Shown here piece by piece: positions 54,984-64,000 of a DNA stretch of 64,000 nucleotides. The position numbers were made by a program, and so were the translations under genes. The notes below the pieces were generated by a model. It was given only the letters and a program-made list of their open reading frames with translations, was not told where the DNA came from and searched no databases. The stretch is from assembly GCA_963978895.1 (NCBI GenBank), contig OZ022242.1:22788629-22852628 (forward strand), written 5' to 3'. Within the stretch, counting starts at the first letter, position 1. The number at the start of each line of letters is the position of its first letter. This DNA comes from Erpobdella octoculata (lineage: Eukaryota > Annelida > Clitellata > Hirudinida > Erpobdellidae).

Positions 54984-55997
54984 TCAGTGTTTCTTGATTA
55001 CATCGTCACTCTCTTTACGACTAAGAAAGTCAGCACCGATGTTCTCCTTGCCTTTGAAATAGTTTCCTTTCAACTTATTCTCAATCTCTATCTCTCTGCG
55101 TGCTGTGTCAACAGGGCGGGCATCTCCGAAGATTGCCGAATTCAACTTTCCATCTTTCCCCACCCCTCCATTTTGGCCTCTAGGCAGAAGATTGAGCCTT
55201 GGTCTTTCTTTTGGCGGATTCAAAGCTTGAACTTTTGCCTCAACTTTATTTCCTACCATTGAAATGGCAGACGTGTTTCTTTCCTTGCTTTGATACAGCT
55301 CCGAGTTAGCCGACGATTTTCTAAAATTTACCCGATCATTCCTCTGAGTGCTGTCGTAGTTGGAAGCGGATTTCTGTGGTTTCCGACCAAAGCGTTTTCC
55401 TGCCGCCATTGCATCAAAACCTCTTACTCCTTCAACATTTCCCAGTACGAGATCGCAAAGTAGGTTTTTCATGCAGACCACCTCTCTAGTTCCTCTGAAC
55501 CAGTCTGTTTTGATTTTGACCACTGCTGTTGGGGCTACCCGAACTGTGCCGTCGATCAAAACACAGGGTCTTGTTCTTCCGGTCATCTGACGCGGGTGCA
55601 CTAATGATTCCTTTACTATTATGGAAGTACAGCCAGTGTCCCTCAAAACCTTTACCGGTTTTCTGTTCACAAACCCTCTGGTTAATTTAAACTTTTCTCC
55701 TGAGGGAAAACAACCATCCGCTATTACCGGTGAAAAGCATCCACATTTTAATTGGACCTCATTCATTTTACCATCCAACACCATGACCGCGCATGCATTC
55801 ACTACTCCAGAATCTTTGCATGGTGGTGTCAAGTTGGCCTCTCTACGCGCTTGGCACATGACTGGAGTTGCTTGAGTGCCTTGACTGTAGTCCCTCGCGA
55901 TCTGTCCAGCGTGATGACAATCCTTTGCCATATGGCCCAGCTTATTGCAATTGTAATTGTGGTCCAACCATTCCTGGGTCAGAGTCTGGTTGACCAC
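54984..55997 (-). CDS. Retrotransposon ORF2: zinc-knuckle remnant, aspartic protease, RNase H tail
   Basis: 337 residues, uninterrupted. Residues 14-27 resemble a CCHC knuckle (NYNCNKLGHMAKDC), but the first cysteine is asparagine. Residues 115-130 hold the protease active site VLRDTGCTSIIV, and the flap-distal LLCDLVLGNVEG lies at 179-190. After a lysine/arginine-rich linker, the last residues read GKENIGADFLSR, which in Ty3/Gypsy Pol closes the RNase H domain. The reverse transcriptase between protease and RNase H is therefore missing, and the frame is fused across the deletion. It overlaps ORF1 by 56 nt in the +1 frame. Confidence 0.85.
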   Translation of the reverse strand: MVNQTLTQEWLDHNYNCNKLGHMAKDCHHAGQIARDYSQGTQATPVMCQARREANLTPPCKDSGVVNACAVMVLDGKMNEVQLKCGCFSPVIADGCFPSGEKFKLTRGFVNRKPVKVLRDTGCTSIIVKESLVHPRQMTGRTRPCVLIDGTVRVAPTAVVKIKTDWFRGTREVVCMKNLLCDLVLGNVEGVRGFDAMAAGKRFGRKPQKSASNYDSTQRNDRVNFRKSSANSELYQSKERNTSAISMVGNKVEAKVQALNPPKERPRLNLLPRGQNGGVGKDGKLNSAIFGDARPVDTARREIEIENKLKGNYFKGKENIGADFLSRKESDDVIKKH

Positions 55998-56760
55998 GAT
56001 TTCCGCTAATTCTGCTTTTGCTGTCCAATTTTGCCAACCTCTTCTCTGGGTGGGCTTGGCTGTACTTGTTTACCCAAAGGCACAGCTCATTGACATCTTT
56101 GCTCTCTTTCTCCAACAAGTACTCGACCATTCCCGCCGGGCACTTTCCGAAAAACTGCTCTTTCAGAAACAAAAACAACAGGTTTTGTTTGCCCGTGAGA
56201 TCCACCCAGCGCCTGAGGTGGCTATCTAGCCGCACTAGATAATGTTCCCAGGTCTCCTCCGGTTCAGGCTTTGACTCTCGAAACATTATGCGATAGTCTT
56301 CCGCTGACTTCCCAAAACGACGAAGGAGTGCCTCCTTTGCCGTTCTGTAGTCCTGCATCTGACTATCGCTAAGTTGGCCAAACACTTCCAAAGTCTTCGC
56401 ACTAAGCAACGACCCTAGAAGCATTCCCCAATCCTTCTGAGGGTGACCATTGGCTTTTGCCAATGACTCAAATCTCAGCAAAAATGCGTCGATGTCATCA
56501 CCTTCAGAAAACTTTGGATAAGGAATCTTTGTTACCTCTACCTTTGGCTCTTTTTTCGTTAGGGCCTCTAATTCCAGCTTCTTCAATTCCCGTTCTTGTT
56601 GTGCTATTTTATCTTCACGTTCCTGCTGAGCCTTTTTTTCTTCCCCTTCCTCCATTCTCTTAACCCTTTCTTCATCCTTCAACTCTTTGACATAACTCCT
56701 TAAATCCACTCCGGAATAGCCGAGAGCCTGTCCCATCGCAATGAATTTCTCGTCAGACAT
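55942..56760 (-). CDS. Retrotransposon Gag
   Basis: 272 residues starting MSDEKFIAMGQALGYSG. A charged coiled-coil (residues about 25-70, KDEERVKRMEEGEEKKAQQE) is followed by a helical capsid-like region (PYPKFSEGDDIDAFLLRFES, ETWEHYLVRLDSHLRRWVD, LWVNKYSQAHPEKRLAKLDS) resembling the SCAN-like Gag of Gypsy elements. The frame is intact. It is encoded just inside the primer-binding site. The downstream protease frame would need a frameshift or reinitiation. Confidence 0.88.
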   Translation of the reverse strand: MSDEKFIAMGQALGYSGVDLRSYVKELKDEERVKRMEEGEEKKAQQEREDKIAQQERELKKLELEALTKKEPKVEVTKIPYPKFSEGDDIDAFLLRFESLAKANGHPQKDWGMLLGSLLSAKTLEVFGQLSDSQMQDYRTAKEALLRRFGKSAEDYRIMFRESKPEPEETWEHYLVRLDSHLRRWVDLTGKQNLLFLFLKEQFFGKCPAGMVEYLLEKESKDVNELCLWVNKYSQAHPEKRLAKLDSKSRISGNRGQPDSDPGMVGPQLQLQ

Positions 56761-56858
56761 CTTTCACAAAAGAAAAAAAAAATTCGGTCACTTGTGATCA
56801 AACAACTTCAGAAAATATATTTACGGATGAAAATGCGTAAATACGTCGAGGTCACCAA

Positions 56859-57308
56859 TGTAAACGTAGAGGAATATGCTTTCTAGCGATTCGTAACGTT
56901 AAAGTCGAAGTTATTTATAACACAATATTTCTCGAATTTTATTTTAACTTTATTATTCTTCCTTGAATATAATCCTTTTCTTGACTCTAAACTGACTTAT
57001 CTCACTTTGCAGAAGTTAACCCGGTTCTGACAAATCTTTTGATAATTCCAATTTCTCTCCCTACAACCTTACTTTTTTCTATTGAGGACCACAAAAAGGA
57101 AAAGGACCAATACCAATTATATATATATATACATATATATATATACATATATATACACACATATATATATATATACACATACATACATCCATCCATGTAT
57201 ATATACACTCAAACACACATATACATATATATACATTAATGATACAAAAATTATACGCACACACAATGTCACAGGAGCACAAATATACATATATACATAC
57301 ATATACAT

Positions 57309-57340
<32 letters not shown>

Positions 57341-57485
57341 TATACACACATATACACACATATACACACATATACATTCATACATAAATGACTATTGTTT
57401 CAACACAACCAAAATATGCACACATAATACAATAAAATAAACAAATACTATGAAAATACGTAAGATGAATCATCTTCATCTTACA
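56859..57485 (-). repeat. 5' LTR of the Gypsy-type element
   Basis: 627 bp, TG...CA termini (coding strand TGTAAGATGAAG to CGTTTACA). It contains two (TATACA)n-like microsatellites (57118-57200 and 57285-57375). Confidence 0.92.
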
Positions 57486-57803
57486 CGCGAGTTGACGTGA
57501 ACAACGGCGGATCCAGGAATTTCGTAATGGGACCCGAAATTTTTTTTTAGTTTTTAAAATTTTGATTACTGTCGTTATACAACCCGTTGTAAGATATTTT
57601 GAATTTCGTTTATTCAGTCAGGCCCGTAGCTAGCGGGGGGCTGGGGGGGCTGCAGCCCCCCACTAAAAATTTAAGCCCCCCCACTAGAATTTTTGGCAGG
57701 TTTTTTCACCTTATTTACGCTTAAGCCAGCCAAATGATTAGGACGTTACGATCCGCAATTTAAATTTAAATATAAATGTATTAAATAAAATTAAATAAAA
57801 AAA

Positions 57804-58490
57804 GTGAATGAAGTCGAGATAATAGATGAACCATTGCTACAACCTATACCAAAAGAGCAAAAGTTACAGAGTAGCACGCTACGTGATTCTGTAGTTATGT
57901 CTACTCTTGGACATAGTGATGAGCAAGAGTGTTCACAAGAGTGGAATCAGCTTCGTGCTGTTTATTTTAGCATGTTGGACAGTATATTAGGAGAGTTGAT
58001 GGAGAGGTTTGTTGATGGTTCTTATAAAGATTTGACTTGTGCAGTGTCTGCCCTTCTACCAACATCAGACAAATTTTTAGATGTCAATGACCTTAAACTG
58101 TTTACGCAACTGCTAAAACATGACAGGCATGACGATGTTGAAAAATATATTGCAGACGAGGCTCTCATTGCAAATAGGTTTCCAAAAAACAAATTTCAAC
58201 CAGGCTGCAGTTTCCAGGAAGAGATGGATTTTATGCTGGACTATAAAGATGCATTTCCTACTTTATATTGGTACTATTCAGCTGCAATGACTCTCGGCAT
58301 CTCGACTGCCACTTGGGAGAATTCATTTTCTTGTCTAACACGAGTACTACGACCACAGAGAAAATCAATGTCCCATGAGAGAAAGAACAAACTTATATTT
58401 CTGGCATTTGAAAAATCGCTCTTTAAAGCAATTGATATGAATACCTTCTTGCAGAAATTTTCTATTCAATCACGTCGCATTTTGTTGTAA
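57804..58490 (+). pseudogene. C-terminal half of a ZMYM1-like hAT transposase
   Basis: 228 residues, continuous. It contains WNQLRAVYFSMLDSILGELM, LLPTSDKFLDVNDLKLF, AFPTLYWYYSAAMTLGISTA and the dimerisation signature ENSFSCLTRVLRPQRKSMSH, ending FSIQSRRILL. The TTF-type finger and catalytic aspartates that should precede it are missing, so the copy cannot be autonomous. Confidence 0.88.
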
Positions 58491-58509
58491 TTGTAATTTA
58501 TTAAAATTT

Positions 58510-59215
58510 TTGTTGAAAATGTGTACACCTGTATCAAATACCAAGAATGCAATAAAATAAAATCGGATTCAAATAATTGTCTTGACAATGATCAAACCAC
58601 ATTATAATGAAATGCACTTTTTAATTTTGTTTCTTATTTCAAGCTACTACACATCCATTCATGTTTTACACATGAAAATTGTCGTCAGTTTCATAATCAG
58701 TGCATGGACTTAGTCTTACAATATTATAATAACTTCAATCTTACAGTTTTAGAACAGAGAAAGAAACTAATTCAGCTTAGCTGACAAACATTTGCTTTTG
58801 ATTTTTGAATGACTCTCAATAATTCAAACTATTTTCATAATTTAGTCTTTTTAGTGCTAGTCTGACAGTGCAATACTATTAAACCCAATATTCTGAACTG
58901 ATTAATTCGAAAAAACAATTTAAAGCTTACTGTCAAACCACACAATTTTTATAACAATTTAAGTATAATGATATACTTGATATATAATCTAATCTTCTAG
59001 TTAGATTGTTTAGAAACTGATGACAAGTTTTATGTGTAACACATGAATGGATGTGTAGTAAGTGTAGTAACTTAAAATGAGAAGCTAAACTAAATAGTAC
59101 ATTTTATTATAATGTGGATTGATCTTTGTCAAGACAAATATTTAAATCCGATTTTATTCTATTGATTTCTTGGCATTTGATACAGATGTACAAATTTTTA
59201 TAAAAAAAAAATAAG
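58510..59215. repeat. Large inverted repeat inside the ZMYM1-like hAT
   Basis: Arms of about 200 bp (58510-58710 and 59005-59215) match in opposite orientation, for example CTACACATCCATTCATG against CATGAATGGATGTGTAG, around a spacer of about 290 bp. The coding fragment ends just before the first arm. Confidence 0.85.
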
Positions 59216-59651
59216 AAAGTTATTGTATTGTGGACTATACCAGTATAATGGTTGTGTTAATCAATAATTAAATTTGAACAATTTGATTCAGTGCTGTCAT
59301 CCCAGTGGTGTGCCATGCCCGCATCTAAAATCAAGATTGTGGATAACAACAAGCCTACTGTTATTTGACAAAATTGCCTGTGAAAATTGTTAATTTTTGT
59401 TATTACGAGCAGCAATATTTAGAAAACCTAAAATCGCATAATAGGATATCCAAAATTGGATGCCATTTTGTGCCAAATGCTAAAAAATGCTTTGGCGAAT
59501 CTCCTTATTACCTTATCGTGAGGGGCTTCGCACCTTCGGCGCTCGCGCTCAGGCTTCTTCGTTGTCCCCGTTCGTCAGTAGCCCCCCCTGCCCCTACTAC
59601 TTTTTATAGCCCCCCCACTAACTAAATCCTGCCTACGGGCCTGTATTCAGT

Positions 59652-60746
59652 AAATCCAAACAAAAAGAATTAAAATTAAACTTTTTATTTACTCTCTCTC
59701 CAACTCTTTTCTATAACTTTCTTTCTCTATTTGTTTTCCTCTACAATAGGCAGTCGCATGGTCTGTAATTCGTGCTGTTGTGCGCTTGTATACTTCATGC
59801 GGTACAGCTTGAGCGCGGTTTCGGACATTCGCGCGAAAGTAGTGTTACTTCTTTGTTAATAACTCTTGACCAATAAGATTTCATCAATAATGACTAGACA
59901 AAAGGATGCCAGAAGATTCTAGGCTACATTTTGGCACCTATAAATACCCGACTCGACTTCGCGCTTTCTTTCCTATTGCTGTTTAAGTTGGTATAGATAT
60001 ACTATCAACATTAATCTATAACATATCCAAATTTCATGATCGTAAGTTGAAGCATAAGTAGGCAGTCGATGTTTAATAAGTGGGATATTTTCGGTCATTC
60101 GGAGTCGGTCGGGCGCGTGATTTCCTTATACGCGTTGATAGATCAATCTTTGTTTCCGTATAACTTTATAAAAAAGCTTTAATTAATTTTGTTTTTTATT
60201 AACCTAATATATATATATATATTAAATTATAGTATCTAGAATTTACATGAATAATGGTACACGCATAACGGCTTAAATAAATCATTATCATGACTCAAAT
60301 TTACGACACGCGCATATTATTGACCCCCAAAATCAGTTATGTTTTGTGAAGCTTATAACTTTTTTATTACGCGGCTAAAATTGGTATATATATTCTATCA
60401 ACATTAATCTATAACATATCCAAAAATTATAACAGTAAGTTTAAGCATAAGTTGGCAGTCGAGGTTTAAAAGTCTGGAAATTTCCTACGATCGCTCACCG
60501 AGTTTGTTTATGCGCGTATAATCGGTTATGTTTTGTAGAGCTTTTAACTTTTTTATTACGCGGCTATAATTAACTAAAATTGGTATATATATTTTATCAA
60601 CATTAATCTATAACATATCCAAAAATTATGACAGTAAGCTTAAGCATAAGTTAGCAGTCGAGGTTTAAAAGTATGGTCATTTTCACTCACTCTCAGTAAA
60701 TTTTTTTTGATTTTCTTACAGATTCAAAATTCACGAGACAGAATGC
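59652..60746 (+). repeat. Three dispersed-tandem copies of an approximately 130-bp unit
   Basis: Units at about 59978-60090, 60365-60480 and 60560-60680 share ATCAACATTAATCTATAACA, TATCCAAA, GTAAGNTTNAGCATAAG and GCAGTCGANGTTTAA. The last two are nearly identical. A TTTTCTTACAG acceptor-like word at 60710-60720 precedes the gene below. No coding frame. Confidence 0.8.
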
Positions 60747-61295
60747 TAGACCTCCTAGCCGCCGCCGCCGAACTTTTTACAGCCGCCGTAAATCAGCCGA
60801 AAAAAAATTACGGTTAGCCGGCGGCCAGCCGAAAACGCTACGCCGAAAATCCGCTATAAGATTTCCGAACGCCAGCTTAACCTAGACCTTTTTTGTATTA
60901 GTTACGCTTGACTCATTATAAAACTAATTTTCAATGTAAAAGTGCCAAATCAACTATTATGTATACATTGGTTTGCAATGTTTAATTTCCTGAATTTCTT
61001 TCTGAAATCAATTACGTTGTCTAATTTTCATTATATTATCTTTGCTTTACTTATTATCGCTACTGACAGACGCTTTAAAATAGGAATAAATTTAAGTATC
61101 ACAATTGTTTCTCATGTTATATTAAATTTTAGCTTAATTTAAAATAATTATCAGCCACAAATTTGAATCATGAGCCGGATAATTTAAAATTCAAGCCGAA
61201 TAATAATTTTACGCGTAAATTCGGCTAATCCGGATATCAGCCGAAATATTTGTTCAGCCAGCCACAAACATAAAAAAATTCGGCTAGGAGGTCTA
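60747..61295. mobile_element. Non-autonomous hAT-type MITE
   Basis: The perfect 8-bp duplication CAGAATGC flanks it at 60739-60746 and 61296-61303. Ends TAGACCTCCTAGCCG and CGGCTAGGAGGTCTA are perfect inverts. Subterminal zones repeat CAGCCGAA/TTCGGCTA words. It has no transposase frame. Confidence 0.93.
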
Positions 61296-61299
61296 CAGA

Positions 61300-63822
61300 A
61301 TGCAGAGATCAAGTTCAGATCTGATGGATTTCGTCGGAGAGACATTTTCATCTTATTCAATCCCCCTACTTAATGGATTTGTTTATTTTACTATTTTTAG
61401 ACTTTACGGGTCTAAAAAACCTAATTTTTCAGCTATTTCTAGAGAGTTAGAAAGGTTGGGGTTGGTGTTTTCTGCCAAACCCATTCTTATTGTAAATGCT
61501 ATTAGAGAGTTGTATAAATATTTTGTAAACTGTAGAAAAGATCTCAAGAGACTTTGGAATAAAATGGTTGCTTTTTTAAATACCCCTTTCCGGTTTCCTC
61601 TTATGAGTGAACCTCTTGAAGTGATGGTGACACCTGTTTCAGAAGTGGATCCTCCAGTCATCACAGGTACACTAGATGTTCTAGTTCAAACCTCCGATGT
61701 TCCGGTAGAAAACGCCGAAGCAGCAGGTTCTGTTCGAAGAGTAAGTTGTGAGCCGAAGGTAGCATTTAATAATACTAAATTGCAATCGTGGCGTAACTGC
61801 CAAGGTTGCAGAATTAAAAGAGCATCTTTGAAGCATTTAATACAGGTTAACAGTGCACTGAAGGAACATATAAAGAATCTTTCGGAGTCAGGGTTGAAGA
61901 AGAGGAACAGATCACTCAATCAGCTGGCAACCAGAAGAAAAACATCATTAGACAGTTGGAAGGAAGGCCAAGTACAAACAAAAAGATAAAGAAGCCAAGC
62001 AAGCCAAATCAGAGACGAGTTTTAATTTATTTGAGGAGATTAGAAATTTAAAAATCAGTAGATCACAGCTCACCCGTCATAATAATATTTCAGAATTAGG
62101 ATTATATGATTTGATTGCTGACAAGGACAAGATTATTGCAGAGCAGAGAAAGGAATTGACGCGGACCGCATCAGCTAATAACAAGTTGTTGGCGGAAAAG
62201 CATTACTTAACTGGTTTGATCCTTGAGGGTGAAGAAGAAAGCAAGGAAGTGATAACCAGGGTTGGTAATCTGTATGGACCGGCTATTAGGAAGTCTATTT
62301 ACAAGGCCTTGATTAAGAACGTACCAGTCAAGTCTGTAGGCCCTGTTTTAGATTACTTCAGCAAGACGGTGCATGGACTAGGACTTGTGAATGTGCCTCA
62401 CCATTCCACCATGGCGAGGATGGCTTACGAGCTAGGTGTCCTTGCCCTACTGCAAGCTGGTGACCTGTTAGCGAGGTGTGAAACAGCTACTATAGGGCAT
62501 GATGCTACAACTGTTGTAGATAAGCATATTGTTGAGTTTAGCATTAGCTTCTTCCCTTTTTCACAGACTCACATCCTCTCGATAGCTAGACTACCTGGTG
62601 GAACAGCTCTTGATTACACAACCCACATCTGTGCAACTCTCAAGGAGGTGATAGAGACCTATGCAAGTTATCATAGGCAGCCAACAGCTCGAGTAAGGAC
62701 CCTCTTTGTTCCAAAAATCAAATCTTGTTTGACAGATCGGGCTCCCGTCAACAACCGTGTCCACCAGATGTTAAAAGAGGAACTGGAAGTCGAGTTGCTG
62801 CAGCTCCACTGTAACGTCCACCCCCTTGATAGCATTGCCACAGATGCGAGGAAATGTTTGATAGACTTCAACCACCGACTCGAACTGACAACCTAAATTG
62901 TTCCATATGGCTGGAATCGCGATCCACCATGAACATCTGCTTCGTTCATTCCTCGTAAAGTACAAATTGAAACTCATTATTTCATTTGAAACTTTTTTTC
63001 TGTTCTAATACCCAGTTATTTGTTTACAGCAACAACAAAAAGAAGGTCACAAAGGCATTGTAGGAGGCGATCAACCAGACTGAAATCATGGTTTAAATTC
63101 AAGTCCTGGGACTGGTTGGTAAAGTAATCACTGGACCATGGATGTCTTTAGTCTATGGTAACAGTGAGAAGAAGACCAACCTTGAATTCGTAAATTTAAA
63201 TCTCATTTTGACAATTTTATAACTGAGCCAAGCACACTTAAAAAGTGTATGTTGAAACAAAATTACCTTAGTTTGTTAATAATATGTTTTAATACTTTTA
63301 AAGGTCCCAGATTTCCAGTTTGCCTTGAAGAAGATTGAGGAGCTGCAGAAAGACCCGGAGCAGATGATGACCGTGGACTGTGATGTCTTTGGACGACCTC
63401 TTGCAGAAAATGATCAATTTTTTCAGTCTCTTATCAAATTTAAATATGAACCTGTGTTATTAAGACGACTTTCACGTTCCATTTTACAGGCTACTCTCAA
63501 CGTCATGGAAAGACAGATGAGTAGTTACCTTAAAGGAGACCTCTCCTGCCCTACCGCCCAGATGCTTCGTGACACCAGGTCAGCACCAGTCCACAACATG
63601 CACGCGGAAAGAGCCTTAGGAACATCGGATTTCTTCTTAAGAAGAGCTCCTAATGCCACCATTGGGTTTTTGGATGCAAAGGTGAAAGCAAAAGTGGACC
63701 GGACACTGGATTGGCTGGACGAACAACCAGAAGAAGAACAAGAAAAGATTGAAAAAATTGAACCCATTGGACAACTTAGTAGTTCGTGCCCACCAAGGTC
63801 ACAAGGCCCAGGATATGTTTAA
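61300..63822 (+). pseudogene. Transposase-like gene of an unnamed invertebrate family, decayed
   Basis: Plus-strand blocks in order: 61300-61989, a novel 200-residue N-terminus ending in a basic coiled coil with NCQGCRIKRASLKHL; a frameshift near 61980; about 61970-62896, coiled coil then YGPAIRKSIYKAL, GHDATTVVDKHIVEF, KSCLTDRAPVNNRVH and LHCNVHPLDSIATDARK; a gap; 63015-63215, with LGLVGKVITGPWMSLVYG and two in-frame stops (TAG near 63060, TAA near 63094); an intron-like stretch ending TTTTAAAG; then 63305-63822 with TVDCDVFGRPLAE and HNMHAERALGTSDFFLRRAP. The order D, D, C-x2-H, E and the basic tail imitate an RNase H-like hAT-type transposase, but the motifs are not those of a named superfamily I can cite. 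I have a memory of unannotated marine-invertebrate proteins with the same motif order. Confidence 0.65.
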
Positions 63823-64000
63823 TGGCTTTGTGGATTTTCTTGTCTAGCATAGCATTTAGATGAAACTGAAACAGACTTCGCACATCAATGTGCAATGATC
63901 GGCTGTCATGTCTGGCTGCTCTGACGAGCATAGAAAGAAGCAGACATTCTACGTGAGGTCAACTTCGAGAACCTCGTATATAAATTTGCAACAAAGAAAA

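Larger units (their letters stand above)
53144..57485 (-). mobile_element. Ty3/Gypsy-type LTR retrotransposon, internally deleted
   Basis: The duplication CGCGA flanks it at 53139-53143 and 57486-57490. LTRs: 5' LTR 56859-57485 (627 bp) and 3' LTR 53144-54954 including a hAT insertion. Both begin TGTAAGATGAAG and end CGTTTACA on the coding strand. Just inside the 5' LTR is TTGGTGACCTCGACGTATTT, which matches the 3' end of animal tRNA-Trp at 14 of 15 bases (from memory), as in the CsRn1 group. Just inside the 3' LTR is the polypurine tract GAAGAGGGGGGATA. The LTRs differ at only a few bases outside microsatellites, so insertion was recent. Reverse transcriptase and integrase are missing. Confidence 0.93.
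57619..59643 (+). mobile_element. hAT transposon, ZMYM1-like type
   Basis: The 8-bp duplication TATTCAGT flanks it at 57611-57618 and 59644-59651. Ends CAGGCCCGTAG and CTACGGGCCTG are perfect inverts, followed by C- and G-runs. The interior holds one coding fragment (57804-58490) and a large inverted repeat (58510-58710 against 59005-59215). Confidence 0.95.

Overview
This window is nuclear DNA from an invertebrate animal. It is A+T-rich and consists of spliced genes with GT-AG introns set in a dense bed of transposable elements. I cannot name the phylum. Nothing looks bacterial, and I see no rRNA, CRISPR array or functional tRNA gene.

Three host genes can be assembled exon by exon with consistent splice phases. 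(1) JMJD4, a JmjC 2-oxoglutarate oxygenase, lies on the minus strand at 8207-20331. It has eight coding exons, and its first intron is about 6.7 kb of nested repeats. (2) APIP/mtnB, methylthioribulose-1-phosphate dehydratase, lies on the plus strand at 26379-27583. Its first exon is not identified. (3) SCAP, the SREBP cleavage-activating protein, lies on the plus strand at 32553-51827. It has 27 coding exons totalling 3990 nt (1329 residues plus stop), one intron of the GC-AG type, and a preserved COPII-sorting motif. The three are housekeeping genes (hydroxylation, methionine salvage, sterol sensing) with no evident shared pathway.

The rest is mobile DNA. Seven hAT-type insertions have 8-bp target duplications that can be read by eye: 11257-12302, 17057-18921, 30248-31507, 47794-50283, 53539-54695, 57619-59643 and the MITE at 60747-61295. 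An older hAT of the KIAA1586-like type (2132-6294) is split by a MULE (3804-5657, 9-bp duplication), and that MULE carries a poly-A retroposon in one arm. An LTR retrotransposon (53144-57485, minus strand) has near-identical LTRs, a 5-bp duplication, a tRNA-Trp-like primer site and a polypurine tract. It has lost its reverse transcriptase and integrase, and its 3' LTR carries a hAT. A decayed Ty3/Gypsy reverse transcriptase (28172-31740) is interrupted by a foldback-like element and by a hAT. The right end (61300-63822) holds a decayed gene of a transposase-like family with no name I know. Its start codon sits in the target duplication of a MITE.

Between these lie a G+C-rich minisatellite family with a CCCGGCGTTGCCCGG core (eight copies, some head to head), an A+T-rich interspersed family found in both JMJD4 and SCAP introns, a 150-bp satellite, long (TA)n tracts and several terminal-inverted-repeat elements without coding capacity.
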